From Pyrenochaeta sp. MPI-SDFR-AT-0127 (lineage: Eukaryota; Ascomycota; Dothideomycetes; Pleosporales; Cucurbitariaceae): a stretch of DNA of 64,000 nt. The notes under the pieces were generated by a model. It was not told the DNA's origin and did no database searches. It worked only from the letters and a program-made list of their open reading frames with translations. The stretch is taken from NCBI GenBank assembly GCA_020747015.1, contig JAGTJM010000016.1, forward strand, positions 1 through 64,000, read 5' to 3'. A program made the position numbers and the translations under genes. Each line of letters begins with the position of its first letter. The first letter of the stretch is position 1. Below are positions 1-11,800 of this stretch, in pieces.

Positions 1-1
1 A

Positions 2-127
2 ACCAAGACTCGTCTAGGCTCCGTTCACGCGAATCACTTACACAACATTGAAGCTATTGGTCCTCATATCCAAGACGTCTTCATTGGCCTTGCAGATAAT
101 CAGGAACGGTTCACTGGCCGCGTGTAG
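2..127 (+). CDS. Possible 3' end of a gene cut by the window edge
   Basis: One frame is open from base 2 to a TAG at 125-127 and gives 41 residues ending ADNQERFTGRV. The peptide has a balanced, globular-looking composition, unlike the shadow frames around it, and the frame is open to the window edge. I do not recognise the family. The length is too short to rule out chance, and no splice acceptor or start can be judged because the upstream sequence is missing. Confidence 0.25.
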   Translation, partial: TKTRLGSVHANHLHNIEAIGPHIQDVFIGLADNQERFTGRV

Positions 128-1391
128 TCCAGCCACCTCTTAAATTCAAGGGGAATCTAACCCATTCACATGCATATGACAACTAACCGCTCGCTGGCGC
201 CGATTGTATGGCGCTCCAACGCGTACCACCATTGCCGCAGAGACAGGTAGTACACATATTGGCGACATGGTACAACTCAGCATGCGTGTCGATCATTGAC
301 TTGGTCTAGGACTGACCAGACTCTCGCTAAGGTCAATGCAGCTTTGGTCAAGCATCTCACTATTGGCTTCCATGGCGCCACTAGGTACCGGAGTTATACC
401 TCCACTGGCTTGGCCCTACCCTCCTTGCGCGTGGAACTGAGCATGGCTTGTTTAATTACCTGCACCACGAAGTGATAGCATTAGAGAGGCCGTGTCATCA
501 GCCACGTATCACGACCGGTATTTGCATTCCTTATGCAGGAGGATTGTATGGTATACCTTCGGTAAGTTGAATCTGAACTGTCATACAATGAGACTGTTGT
601 ACAAAACGTTTTTGCCGAAGACCATATCATACTGCCAATTCACAGTGTTTGATACCACATCAGTCACGGCTTCGTAGACGTGCATATGCAGTTCATGCAC
701 CACAAGTTCAGAGGCCTCAGCCCTCAGAAAGATCCAAAAAGCCCAGATGAGAATGAGCATGATAAAGATAAGCAAGAGACTAGTAAGTACCGAAGCTTAT
801 CAAAGAATAGATGTATGCAAAGAGGATATGCAAGGAACCAAACACTTATCTTGAAAGAGGCATGCGAATAGCAATTTGCACTTGTATGAGCGATACTTGA
901 ACCTGGTTCAATGGGATAGAGCGAGAAAGCTACCAAGAATCGTTTTGGTGTTTGCTATAGGTTGGGCTTTTTAGCAACCAGGTCCGCCAATTAGCATAGG
1001 CCAATTTGGATGCCAATTTAAAGAACAATCAACATTGATTTGAGCCATTTTGTCAAGGCCTGCCTTTCATGGTCCGAAGCATTCTAATGTCCTATGTTGT
1101 TCTGCACCTACAGACCTGCTGAGGTAGCTCTGTCTTGGGTGTGTAACCGAAGAAGAGCCAACCTTAAATCAAAATTGTGTCGGAGGCACCCTTCCAAAAT
1201 ATCATTCGATATTTCAGACGGATAAGAGAGGCGGCCAAATGAGACATAGGTTAATGCCAAGCAACCAATGACGTTCCGAAGTCCCCGCAACCACCACCGA
1301 CATTCAATGGTCCATGCTTCTATGGTCAACGCCCCGCCAGCAACCTCTATGATCATAGTTGAAACTTCGATCACCACACTCTCCTACCAAA
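128..1391. other. Gene-less stretch upstream of VPS25
   Basis: I see only short, overlapping open frames in both directions, none with a recognisable motif or splice-joined extension. The last 150 bases before the VPS25 start are rich in C and A and probably hold its promoter and 5' leader. Confidence 0.5.
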
Positions 1392-2042
1392 ATGGCTACC
1401 GCTGCATCCCCCATTCCTCCAGCGAAAACACAGTTCTCTACAGCAACCGCGCAAGCCACTCCCTCGACTCAAGGCTTCCAATTCCCTCCACACTACTCCT
1501 TCCCACCATTCTTCACCCTCCAACCAGTCGCAACAACGCGGTCGTCACAACTGGCCTCGTGGTCAAGTCTGATACAAGCCTACTGTCGACACCACCGCAT
1601 ATTTAGCCTGTCGCTGATCGACGCCTTAAACACGCCTCTCTTCAACAACGAGAAGCTACGACGAAGCTTAAATCTAAGAGATGCAAAGGCAATCCTAGTC
1701 TGGATGGCGACACCTGAAGGCGGCAACAGAGCAGAGTTTATCAGCACAAGTACAAACAAGAAAGCGACAAAGGCAGGGGAAGAGAGCGAGGGCGGCAAAG
1801 CGTGGATATACTGGCGAAGGCCTGAGGAATGGGCTGTGGCGCTGGAAGAGTGGGTGGACCGGACAGGACAGAAGGGTACGGTATTGACGCTGTATGAGAT
1901 TGTCGAGGGCGATGCGTCGAGGAAAGAAGAGTTTTTTGGAATGGATATGGACTTGCTAATCAAGAGCTTGGGCGTCAGTGTCAAGAGGGGGAAGGCACAG
2001 GTCTTTGGTGGTGAGGGGAGTGAGGGTGTGAAGTTCTTCTAA
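1392..2042 (+). CDS. VPS25: ESCRT-II complex subunit VPS25
   Basis: Single-exon gene of 216 residues. VPS25 forms two arms of the Y-shaped ESCRT-II complex on endosomes and hands ubiquitinated cargo to ESCRT-III (VPS20) during multivesicular body formation. The sequence shows the family hallmarks: an N-terminal PPFFTLQP segment, then LIQAYCRHHR and a TPLFNNEKLRRSL stretch of the first winged helix, WIYWRRPEEWA in the middle, and the second winged helix with TGQKGTVLTLYEI and VKRGKAQVFG, ending GVKFF. A short Ala/Pro/Thr-rich leader of about 30 residues precedes the conserved part. The frame is open 11 codons upstream but the first ATG is at 1392, with an A at -3. Length fits fungal orthologues. 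No intron is needed. Confidence 0.95.
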   Translation: MATAASPIPPAKTQFSTATAQATPSTQGFQFPPHYSFPPFFTLQPVATTRSSQLASWSSLIQAYCRHHRIFSLSLIDALNTPLFNNEKLRRSLNLRDAKAILVWMATPEGGNRAEFISTSTNKKATKAGEESEGGKAWIYWRRPEEWAVALEEWVDRTGQKGTVLTLYEIVEGDASRKEEFFGMDMDLLIKSLGVSVKRGKAQVFGGEGSEGVKFF

Positions 2043-3261
2043 GCTGGGATAGGGGTTCATGGTGGACTTTGAGGTGTAAGAAGAGATGATACCCAAATGT
2101 ATGACAAATGTCATGAATTGAGCAATTTCAACATATCCTTCTCCGTTTATGATTTCAATTGACGGCTAGCATCACATACCGCAAGTCTCCACCAACGCAG
2201 CCATTCAGACCTGCCCTATACCCATGACCAACACAGATAACTCCCACTGTGCGCTGCCCGCTACATAGTTTGACAAATTCTATAGTCGGCGAAGCTACTT
2301 ATGTAGAACTTGCTCAACAGTATAGCAGCTTGGTCGAGGCAGTCGAAGATGCTGCGCGTCCGGTCGAAGATTCTGCGGTTGGCCTGGTGCTCCTATACGT
2401 GGTTGGGTGATGCGCAATAGAACCGTGCAGATTTAGTGTTTATGGGGCTTGAATACACGAGACCTCAGTGTTTGGGTCAAACGCGCCCTGATGGTTGTGG
2501 GGCATTCGCAGCGTACATGGGGTGTAAAAGTGTAGAAAAGAGTGTGCGGGATAAACATGAGGAAGACATGGTGATTGCGTGTATAGTTTATCCACAGTGT
2601 CCAGAAAATATGTATCAACCTGTCAGGAGCTTTTTCGAATTTCTGATGAAGCGCCGAATGTTGGCTTGGACGGATTTCGGAGTCCAGCGTACTGGACAAT
2701 CTCTTGCTTCTGACATCTCATGTGCCCTCATAGTCCCATTGAGCAGTTAGCAATATGGAACTTTATATGACAGACAATTTCAATTTGCGTTGGTAAGGTT
2801 TCCCATACGTTTGGTCGCCAAATTACAGGCACAGGGCTATTTCTGGTCCCTGCATAGAGATCATTATTGTTGGCTTGCAGTAAGTTCGAATCTGACGGGC
2901 CACACGAGGTAAGCCTTGCACTAGCCTAACTGTGGCTTGCATCCCTATAATTTGTGCATAGTAGCCTTGACACTTTTGTTGAGAAGGCTAGATACATATG
3001 TCTAGCGGGCGTGGAAACTAAGGACGACGCTAATGATTGTTTATATGTATTCAAGACAATAGCTGAATTCAAGGTCTTGTCAGGAAATATCGAACATACA
3101 TCCATTAGCTTCACGGTCGCTTATGGGGGGAAGCAGAATGGAGAAGTGGTGATCCTACTCTGCCAAACATGCTGTCCTTATGCATCTTTGTGATCTTCCT
3201 CTATCCCTGTCATCCTTCTGTGTTGTACCAAACATTAGTGGATACATGATGCTCGCTATTC
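2043..3261. other. Spacer between the convergent VPS25 and F-box genes
   Basis: This holds the two 3' flanks. Open frames at 2436-2750 (+) and 2954-3193 (+) have no recognisable motif and are opposed by equally long frames on the other strand, so I do not call them genes. Confidence 0.5.
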
Positions 3262-4324
3262 TCATGCCATGGGGTCTTCCTGTGCTTCTGCATCGTTCAA
3301 CATATCCAAGCCGTCAATGTCCTCCTTCCAGCCACAGCTCTCGCAGGCGACGCCCATCTGGTAGGCGAAACCCTTCACGTGGTCCTCGGCATGCGCCAGG
3401 AACTGCCTTATGCAAGAAACATACTGGCCCACTGTGGTACCTTGGCCTGGTATCTTCGGTGTAAAGTACGTACGACTGAAGCCTTCGTAGTCCCACTCAA
3501 AATCTATCTGGACCTGCTCGACAGCATTAACGCACAGCAACATGTCCTTCCACGAGCCATCATTGTATTCGTAGTTCTTTGGCAGGACCGTCTTGTTCTT
3601 CAGTTGTTCGAGTGTCTTGAAGCTGAATAGACAATGTGAGAGCCGATCATTGCGCCTCCACAAGGCATGAGACTCTATAACAGCCTTGAAATTTGGGTTG
3701 ACGAGGTGCATATAAGTATCAAAATCCCTAATTACAGGATGGAAGATCGTGGTATTGGTGAAGTTCTTCTTGGAATGCATTTGCACCTCGAGGCCAAAAG
3801 CCAGCTCGGGTAAAAGACCGACTTTGCCGCTGACGACATCGACCGGTGCCGTAAGTCTGATGAAGATACATGGCAAAGGGTTTGCCTTGTCGGTATTGGG
3901 GTCAAAACCAAAGGCAAATTGGCTTCTAGAGAAAAGCTTCCGCTGGAGAACGGGGTCTTTACCAGGGATGAACGCGGCCCAGGCCTTGCAGACGCCCTGG
4001 CAAAAGAGAACTGTGAGTGCAGTCAGAGGTGACTCTATTGAGAGCGAGATTAGACAGGTTGCATGCGCTAGGCTCCCAGTAGTACTTCAGGGAGCCTTTT
4101 CACCTTCGTGCAGGTTCAATGGCTCCATGAAGTACTACTGGGGTGGCTATAGGGTGTGACTGTGAGTGAGCATACGTACGGTCGTAGAAGCCGAGGAGGC
4201 GGAAGATGATCTGGAGGACCTCAGGTGGGATGTGCGGGCTCGTCCTCACATCATTGAACTGAAGTGTATTGGGCACTGCTGAGTTGTTGTCGTCGGCAGC
4301 ATCGCCATCCTTCTTCTCGGCCAT
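3262..4324 (-). CDS. F-box domain protein
   Basis: Two exons, 4324-4180 and 4010-3262, joined across a 169-nt intron (donor GTACGT, acceptor CTCACAG), giving 297 residues. The join restores an F-box at about residues 30-64: IPPEVLQIIFRLLGFYD continues after the splice as LLFCQGVCKAWAAFI. F-box proteins bind Skp1 and act as substrate receptors of SCF ubiquitin ligases. The region after the F-box (an RKLFSRSQFAFG segment and beyond) resembles no repeat class I know, so the substrate cannot be guessed. It ends with an acidic tail including a CESCGW motif. The first ATG in the frame is at 4324 (MAEKKDG). The intron is longer than its neighbours but the splice is supported by the restored motif. 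Confidence 0.8.
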
Positions 4325-6420
4325 CTTGCGAGTTGGCACTGTCAATCGTGATGTGCAAAGATGGGTGAAATATTGATTGGAGCGAATGTCGAGCAGTAAC
4401 TGAACCAGAGGAGATAATTTATGGGCCCACCGAGTTTATATGTGTGGTGGGAGCACAAAAGTCACGTTTTATTTTGAGTGTGAAGCTGAACCCCACAAGC
4501 TAATCTCATGACTGCCCTCATAGGCTGGCCACGATATCTCCCTGCTCTAGGCCGATAGGAAAGTTCCGCCGCAGTGGAGCCAACCGTAAGAAATGAGTAT
4601 TATGGCAGTATGTGAAATACTACTTGCGTTTGGGTGTATGAACTTTGCGAATGACACCATCGAAGACAGGATCCATCGTCTTCTCGAGTATTGTATAATT
4701 CGAATATTGTTGATGATGAACGTGCTCTCCGAAGAGATATACAAAATGCTAATGCTAATACTCGGACGTGGCAGAGTGCTAATTATGCTGGTATTCTCGG
4801 TGTCAAGATTCTGCCTGAAGGATGACAGTTGGGGCACACCGCTCGAGCGCCCTGACTTGCCACCTAGATAGTTCGCATTCACTGGTTGTTTGCGGCTTCC
4901 AGTATTGAAATCCTTACTGGCCACCAGACAGGCTCGGGGGCCCTATCGAATGACAGTCTTTGATGATGACCATGTGATTTACTGACATTAAATGGCTCCG
5001 GCATGTTGCCCATGGAAGTGAACTGAGTATTGTATGTGGTTGTTAAATCGATACACCTTCGAATCGTTGGAAAAAGGAGTACTCGACCGAGTTGTTGTGC
5101 GTTTATGCTCCATATAATCACGATCGTAACCCTACTTTTGTTAGAAAAGAGTTGACAGAATAGTGTGGTGAGTAAAGATAGCCATGCGATCCTGCTGATC
5201 CTTTTCTCTCACTTTGAGGGCATGAACGAATCAAGCTTATTAGGCCCAGCTTCTGCCTACCAAGAAGTCGGATTGGCAATGTCAAAGGAGGCCGCAATTC
5301 TCGTGCGTTCCGTCGCGTCTTCGAAGCTCAGTCTCATCAGTTTCACTAAAGTCCTCATTCTAGCTCTTTGTGCAGCTTCATTCTACGCACGCGTCTTAAA
5401 GTTCTTGTGCAAGTGTTCCTATTTAGATCTTCATATTTCTTTCTATTCTGCACACTCGTTTCCTGTTTTTCTTCTTTGGTTCTCAATGTGAAGAGATGTT
5501 AATTGACTGACAAACACATTCTCAGCGTCTCTTTGACGTAGCGTCCACATTCAGAAGACCAAATATGTAATGTGGGATGTCTCGCCCCTGTGAGTAGGCG
5601 CGAATAGCTCAGTTTGGAATATGGCTCCAGATAATAAGAAGGGGAGACGTAGTCTAAGGAAAATCTCTGTACTGACGCTGAACCAATGTTCTAGTGAATA
5701 TCAACACAAGTCTGCACAACAATTGCTTCGGCGGTGCCATCGAGCATAGAATATAAGCGGGAAGAAAATCTTATTATCTTTTGCATTCACGCCAAGAGTG
5801 TGCCCTCAGGTCAAGGAAAAGAAGAAAATGTAGAATGTTACTACGAGTCCTGGCGACATATGGGGATGAGCCGGGTTCGTAAGTGCCTCAGATACTGTTA
5901 TTTCTCTTGGAAATTTTTCCGATGCTTTTCAACTTCTTGCTATCAGAGCCACGGTGGCTGTAATGAAGGCCATTTTGTACATCGAACTCATACAACAGTC
6001 CGTTGTAATCAGGGGCGAATACTTAGTTCTTCTATGAGAGGTACAGAAATTTGTGCGTCCATTATAAAGCCAACATCCTGTTCAACATTAGCGTTGTCAA
6101 GACGTTCTTGATGGGGGAAACGCTGAAGAAGAAAAAATGAAGAGAACAACAGCTTGCTGTGTGAATGCATTTGATGGTCCTGGTAATGCGAGGTTAGAAG
6201 ACTATGTTTTGTACGTCCCAATATCATGCCAAAGTCGCCATGCTGGCTGTAACTTTTAAAGAAACGCCCTTATACACCGTAGAAATGCGAGACAAATCAA
6301 CGCCCTATGTCCAAGTATTTAGCTTAGTAGCTCAGTTCCCAATTATTCAACATCCATCATCGTATCCTCCTGATTTGCCCACATTGGCCGGCTCTTTCGC
6401 CCTCACAACCAGGAGCATCA
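4325..6420. other. Gene-less stretch between F-box and Apq12-like genes
   Basis: The first part is the probable promoter of the F-box gene. Elsewhere only short frames occur (for example 4593-4871 +, 5165-5491 +, 5734-6111 +), none with a motif or an exon partner. A run at 5599-5625 looks like the 5' half of a tRNA but has no T-arm after it. I see nothing else that I can support. Confidence 0.45.
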
Positions 6421-6959
6421 CTATCGCCAACCCCTGCCCTTCTGTTTCTGTTGCGCCTGAAACCTTATCTGATCCTCCTTTTGTCTCTGGAAAGACTTGA
6501 CCTCCCCGCTATACCGCTCATACTCGCCCACCCAATACTCGCCCAAACCCTGCAAATCTTCCACAAACCCCTCCACACCCCGGTTCCACACCCACAACCC
6601 CACCAGCAAAATCGAGCCCCAGAACACGAGTCTGAGCACCATGTTCACCCAGAATATAACTGCGCGGTACATCATGTCGAGGATCTTGAGCGAGATGAAG
6701 AATATGGCGAGCAGCGCGAGGATGGAGGCGACATCGGGCTGGGTGATGAGACGTGTGAGGAGCGGGGAGAGGTGGGTTTGCAGGGTTCGTGTCAAACCAA
6801 ATGTCGTTGATAAGATGCGTATAAGTGGGTTGTAGAGCGAGGGCGGGAGGAGGCGCGGGAGGAGGGATGCGTAGTCTGTGGGGTCAACTAGGGTCTCTAG
6901 CAGAGGGAAAATGGGGAGCAAGGGAAGTATTTGAGACGCGTACCTTGTATGAAGTCCAT
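6421..6959 (-). CDS. Apq12-like nuclear pore assembly/nuclear envelope protein
   Basis: Two exons, 6959-6944 and 6887-6421, with a 56-nt intron (GTACGC...CTAG), giving 160 residues starting MDFIQVDPTDYASLLP. Two adjacent hydrophobic segments at about residues 72-120 (ASILALLAIFFISLKIL, and FWVNMVLRLVFWGSILLVG) fit a membrane hairpin; a Gln/Lys-rich charged tail follows. In yeast Apq12 sits in the nuclear envelope/ER and affects pore assembly, mRNA export and membrane fluidity. The order LLPRLLPPSLYNPLI, hairpin, then a WVWNRGVEGF segment is what I associate with fungal members of the Apq12 family. The 16-nt first exon is supported by the restored frame and a good ATG. An unrelated small membrane protein is the alternative. 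Confidence 0.7.
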
Positions 6960-8272
6960 GGTGTGTGGTATCTGATTGGACGTGCAATGTCGTGTGCCAA
7001 ACGCGGTCGACGCGTTGCGGGGTCCGGTAAGGTGAATTGAGCTTTTAGGTGAGCGTTGGGCGCATCCGCCGTTGCTACGCAGTGTAGAGATTGTTTAACA
7101 AGTGAGAGGTGACTGAGGCGTTTTCTTTTTTTTCTTCTTTTTTGATATTCTAGTGTTTGTGCATCGCCGTTGCGGTGACAGCTGTCCAGTGGATACCCTC
7201 TAGCTCTTCTTTCACAAGCTCACATCCCAGCTGCACGTCATGCATGCATCTTAGTCATCCACGCCTTCACACACCATCCAAAAGTGGCCCCCACCAATAA
7301 CGCCAACACCAAAGCCACATTGTGTCACGACTGCACGACATTGTGGGGTGTACCTGGCTAACAAGTGCGGTGGCCGACCTGCGCTTCCCGCGCAGTGCCG
7401 TGCGTGAGTCGCGGGCCGTGTGCAATCGATATAGCCATGTGGGGTTCGGGGTGGAGATCAACATTATTATGGCGGTAAGGTTTCAGAAACTCTGGGGGAC
7501 GAATTGGCGGTGAAGGGGACGCCGTACGGGCAATCTTCGGGCGGCAGCACCAGACGAATCATGAAGTTTCCAAATGATTGATATGGCGCGGCTAGGTTGA
7601 GATCCGGAGAGGGATCTCCTTAGACAGTATCTGGGGTGCGGTCTTGGTCAAGGAAGCACGTAAGGATCATGGATCGTCTCTCAAACCTAGATTTGGCATC
7701 ACGCTGTGCTGCTGGGTTGACAACATAGGTCGCAGATTGAAGAAGTCAAGGTGAATGATGGTGGTAGATGAATTTGTGTGTTCTTAGTCTCGTCCCCTAT
7801 CAGGAGGAGTACTAGCCTCCAGCAGATGAACTGCATACATGTTTGCTTCTGTGCAACGTCTTGGCCTTTGCCAACGAATAATTCCACCGCTCCAACCGTC
7901 TTTGCCAGTCCTGGCAGCGTCTGCTGTGACGAAATCGGATACAAGGGAAAAAGGCCTCAGCCGATGTAGGTGACGCGGAGGTCTGGTATCACAGTTGCAA
8001 ATATCCCACTGAACGCCAAAAATGTCGTATGCAATCATAAAATATGTTCAAGAAGAGAATGTCGAAACATCAAGTGGTTACTTGCGAGGGGCATCCTGGT
8101 CGACAACAACCTGGGTAGTCGTACAGCAGGAGGTGGTGCGATGTTACGCAGGCAGCTGTCAGTCGGGTGCACGACGACGAGCTGTAGATGAAGCATGCGA
8201 TCACTTTTGGATCGCCCTGGCTTTGGAGGTTGACTATGTCTGGCGTATGATGGCCAGGGATTGGAGTGAGAT
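6960..8272. other. Spacer upstream of the Apq12-like gene
   Basis: It contains the probable Apq12 promoter and a T-rich tract at about 7121-7147. Open frames here are short and overlap on both strands; none is supported. Confidence 0.5.
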
Positions 8273-8860
8273 TCATATCCAGCGCCCTGTGCTTTTTTGG
8301 TGGGTACCATATTCAGATTCGAATTCGAAGCGGAATGCGGATGCCTCAGACATGGAAGGGTAGTGAATCAGAGGCTGTGATCTGCGAGAGGATGTTGACC
8401 CTCGATGAAAGTCGCCGCTGGGCGAGGTAGGAGAATACGGTGTTGGTGGCCGGTCTGCAATAGATGATGCAACACTGGACTTTCTTCGCACTCGTTCAGG
8501 CTTTCGTACTGAGCTGGATGGTGATTGCATTGGAGGAGTGATATCATTTGGTGAAGGAGTTCGAGGAAACTCGTATGTGCTGAGCTCCTTCTCGAACAGT
8601 GTGGGAGAACCACGGTCTCGCACCACAGCTGGTGGAGTAGGGCGTATGCGGTACTTTTCTGATCGTTGTGTATACTGGCTGGGCCGTCGCCATGATTCGA
8701 ACTCGGCGTCGTCCAGTGGTGTGACTGCTCGTAATGAGAAGCCACGAACTCGTCTCTGGTTTCGCTTCCAGCAAAAGAGAACCGCAACGACGACGCCAGT
8801 GAGGACGAGTGTGCCTAGGACGACACTGAGGATAATCCAGACTTTCGATGATTGCTCCAT
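8273..8860 (-). CDS. Single-pass membrane protein, function unknown
   Basis: Intron-less, 195 residues. A seven-residue N-terminus is followed by one strong membrane segment (about residues 8-31, VWIILSVVLGTLVLTGVVVA onward) and then a basic stop-transfer stretch (CWKRNQRRVRG). The remaining 160 residues are hydrophilic, rich in Ser, Pro and Arg, and look disordered, with possible kinase sites such as RRKSS and TPYSPTSPSG. The short N-terminus and the basic patch after the membrane segment predict that the tail is cytosolic. The segment LDDAEFESWRRPSQY looks conserved-type rather than random. I cannot assign a function; an adaptor or cell-wall-sensor-like role would be a guess. Confidence 0.65.
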   Translation of the reverse strand: MEQSSKVWIILSVVLGTLVLTGVVVAVLFCWKRNQRRVRGFSLRAVTPLDDAEFESWRRPSQYTQRSEKYRIRPTPPAVVRDRGSPTLFEKELSTYEFPRTPSPNDITPPMQSPSSSVRKPERVRRKSSVASSIADRPPTPYSPTSPSGDFHRGSTSSRRSQPLIHYPSMSEASAFRFEFESEYGTHQKSTGRWI

Positions 8861-11800
8861 GGTGATGATGTTGGTGAAGGCGTCAAGTACAAATACTCAA
8901 GATGACCCGTTGTCCCTCTCGAGCCGCAAGGGGAAGAGTCGAAATGCTAGACACAGTTCGAAAGAAACCGAGTGACAGACAAGAAGCTTAAAGGCGGTAA
9001 CGCAGACTCTGGAATGGAAGTTGCCGGCCGGTAGCTGTGGCAAGGAAGACTGACAGTCCGGATAAGAGCAAGAACGAGCGGCGGGCTATCCGAGCATAAC
9101 CATGGTTGATCGCAGTGGCAATCAGACAGAATCGAAACGCAGAAACAGTAGTCGTGTGAACCCACTGCTGATACGGACCTGGACGGGCGTACGAATAAAG
9201 TACTGCGGGACAGACGGAGGGGGTTCAGGGAGCGGAGACGAGGGTCATGCGTACAGGTATACCGCCTCGCTCCACAGCGCCGGACGAGGATGTGATGGTA
9301 CGTTACTAGCGGGGCCAAACGAGACAGAACAAAGAGTAGTCGTTCGGTAAAGGCAGCGAAGGCGCACCGAGCGAGAGGAGTCTTGCGGCTTATAGAGACG
9401 GACAGGCTTGGCTTGAGGCGACATGCAGGTACCAGAACGGAACCTGATGGTGGGTTGCAAAGTCTGTTAGTAGGCGAAGACTGCTGAAATATCGGTGAGC
9501 AGTGCACTAGAGGACCATCCATGGTCTAATTTCGACAACCTTGGAACACACCCCGCCGTTAGAGATGGCGCAAAAGTCCACGATAGGCAATTCGACCGTG
9601 GCATCCTGCCGTGCCACTGCAGGGGATGTCACTCCCGTCCATTGTGTGCCCTCCCCAGTGCCAGACACCGGGGCAACGTGGCGTCGAGGTCAGCAAGATA
9701 CCGGCCTTTTGACAGCACATCAGCATCCGGGACGAATCCAGGGGCAGCATGCTCTTCAGCCTTCCCCAACATGACACATAGAGGTGGGAATTGCGGGAGC
9801 CCGCAGCACACCATTCTGCGCGCGCCCTTCAGCTTTTTACTTTTTGGATCAATCTCCTTGCATCTCCAGACGGTGGACAACAAATGAGACAAGCAAAAAG
9901 CTCAGGTTGCGGGAAGGAGCGTGTGCCCGGCGGATACTTCGCTTCAAGCACAGCACTGACACGACGTCGATCTACCAACACGCACCAAGCACTTTATGAG
10001 TATGGCTTCCATTTATGGCGCTGGCCAATCCCGTCCTTCAATAGCGGGCTCTAGGTGCGTCCCGCGATAGCTTCCCATCCAAGGTTTCCCATGTTCCCTA
10101 TCTTAGCTCCACGGCCAGCCCTCCAGGTCTAGACGAGAGCCATGCTCGACTTCACTATGAGCCCACAAGTCGAGTCATTTCTGCACAAGAAGCGGATTTG
10201 AAAAAAAAAGGAACCATCCTCAAGCGCATCAAGGCCGCTGTTCATCGCGCGGGAAGCGACATTTGCTAGTCATGGTTGCGGTACTGAAAGCCGAGCGTGC
10301 CTGGCCGTCGCATCAAACCTGGCACACCAACGGCTGCTCATGCAGCAAACCACTCACGGTGCACCGACATGTTCCAAGTCTCGAGCCGTTGCTTGGTCGC
10401 CAGCCTGCCAGGTCATTCAGTGCTTCCTGCCTCCGATCCCTCATCATGGGGCTTATCTCCTTAACGGCCAATGGCAATGGCGGCACACCAACTCGCTGCT
10501 CACGCTCAGTATGCAAAACCTGAAACGCATCAAAATGATGGGGCTCGCTCGCAGCGTCATGACGACTCCGACATTGCTCCACTGTCGGTACAGCGACATG
10601 GAGCCGTCGCTTTTTGTTCGTTCCCTGGTTGCACGACTCGACTAGTCGGACTTTAGTGCATCACCTTGGACGCACCAGAACGACGTCTATACAACTAGCT
10701 GCATCTCAAGAAATTTCCGAAGCGAATCTTGCGCGTCCAAAGAAAAGTGTTATCGCGGTCTCCGATAGTCGCAGACTCACGGTGCAGCCTGGGCTGAAAG
10801 CCTCCCGATACTTTGAACATTCTGTAATTGGCAGGCATCAAACATGATTGCAAATGCTTCTCAGTCATACGCCAGACATTCTGATCTGCAGTGGGGCGTC
10901 TCTTGCAGCTTTCGACCGCGGAACTAAAGCAAATGCACTCTTGAAGCAAACATCTTTCCTCCGATGCCATGATCTCCGCACGCATCCCCTAACCGAAATG
11001 ACATTTTGCTGCAAGCCATGACAAACTAAGCAAAAGTCCTTGACTACACTGATGATCGTCGTTTAACCGCGGTCGCGAGTTTCAAGAGGAAGCTCAAGCG
11101 GCAAGACTAGAAATACGGTTCCACCTCAAGAAATCTTCGATATGAACTTTCATCGATGGAACCATGGGTCAAGGATTTCGATAAGAGCAAGCCTTTGCCG
11201 CCCACTTCTTGAGGTCGTTCCTGAAGATTAGCGTCTTTGCTCCGCCGGCTAAAGTCGCAATATGCACGTGGACCTGATCGTCAACACCATCAAGCGAGGA
11301 TCCCTGGTCAAGTGGCACTTGGCGTTGGAGTCGTCATGCTGGTGGCGCGAGATACGAGAAACCCTTTCTTTGAGGCGTTCCTAATCCTCGTGTTGACTGT
11401 GCATTCCGTGTGATGGGCAGGTGCAAAAGTTTCCTTTTTTCAGTTTCTGGGGAAGTAAGGCCTTCGCTCTTCTCCAGGTTTGCGCTGTCATCGGCAACAC
11501 GAATTAAGAAGGTGGCAAGGAAATCTTTCAACATCTTGCGTCTCTGAATTTTAGGTGGGACCAATCGGAGATTCGAAGTGGCATGCCACCTTGATTCAGC
11601 TTCAATGTTAACACCAATTCGTTGCACTTCTGAACGTCACCGAATGCACCATCTCATCCCCTTCCCTCTCCTGGGCTTCAGCGCCGAAAAATGTCCATGC
11701 GCCATGCTCTCTACCACTATTCCTGGTCTAAGACATCCAACCGAAGCGTAGAATGTTATCAACAGCGTCAGCAAGCATACCGATATCACCAGCCTCACGC

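Noticed and set aside
5599..5625. tRNA-like 5' half (GCGCGAATAGCTCAGTTTGG)
   Set aside because: It resembles an acceptor plus D-arm with an A-box, but no anticodon stem and no GGTTCRANYCC T-arm follow within 100 bases.
8947..9522. 191-codon minus-strand frame
   Set aside because: Composition is Ser/Leu/Arg/Cys-rich without motif and it lies directly upstream of the membrane-protein start; more likely a leader or promoter.
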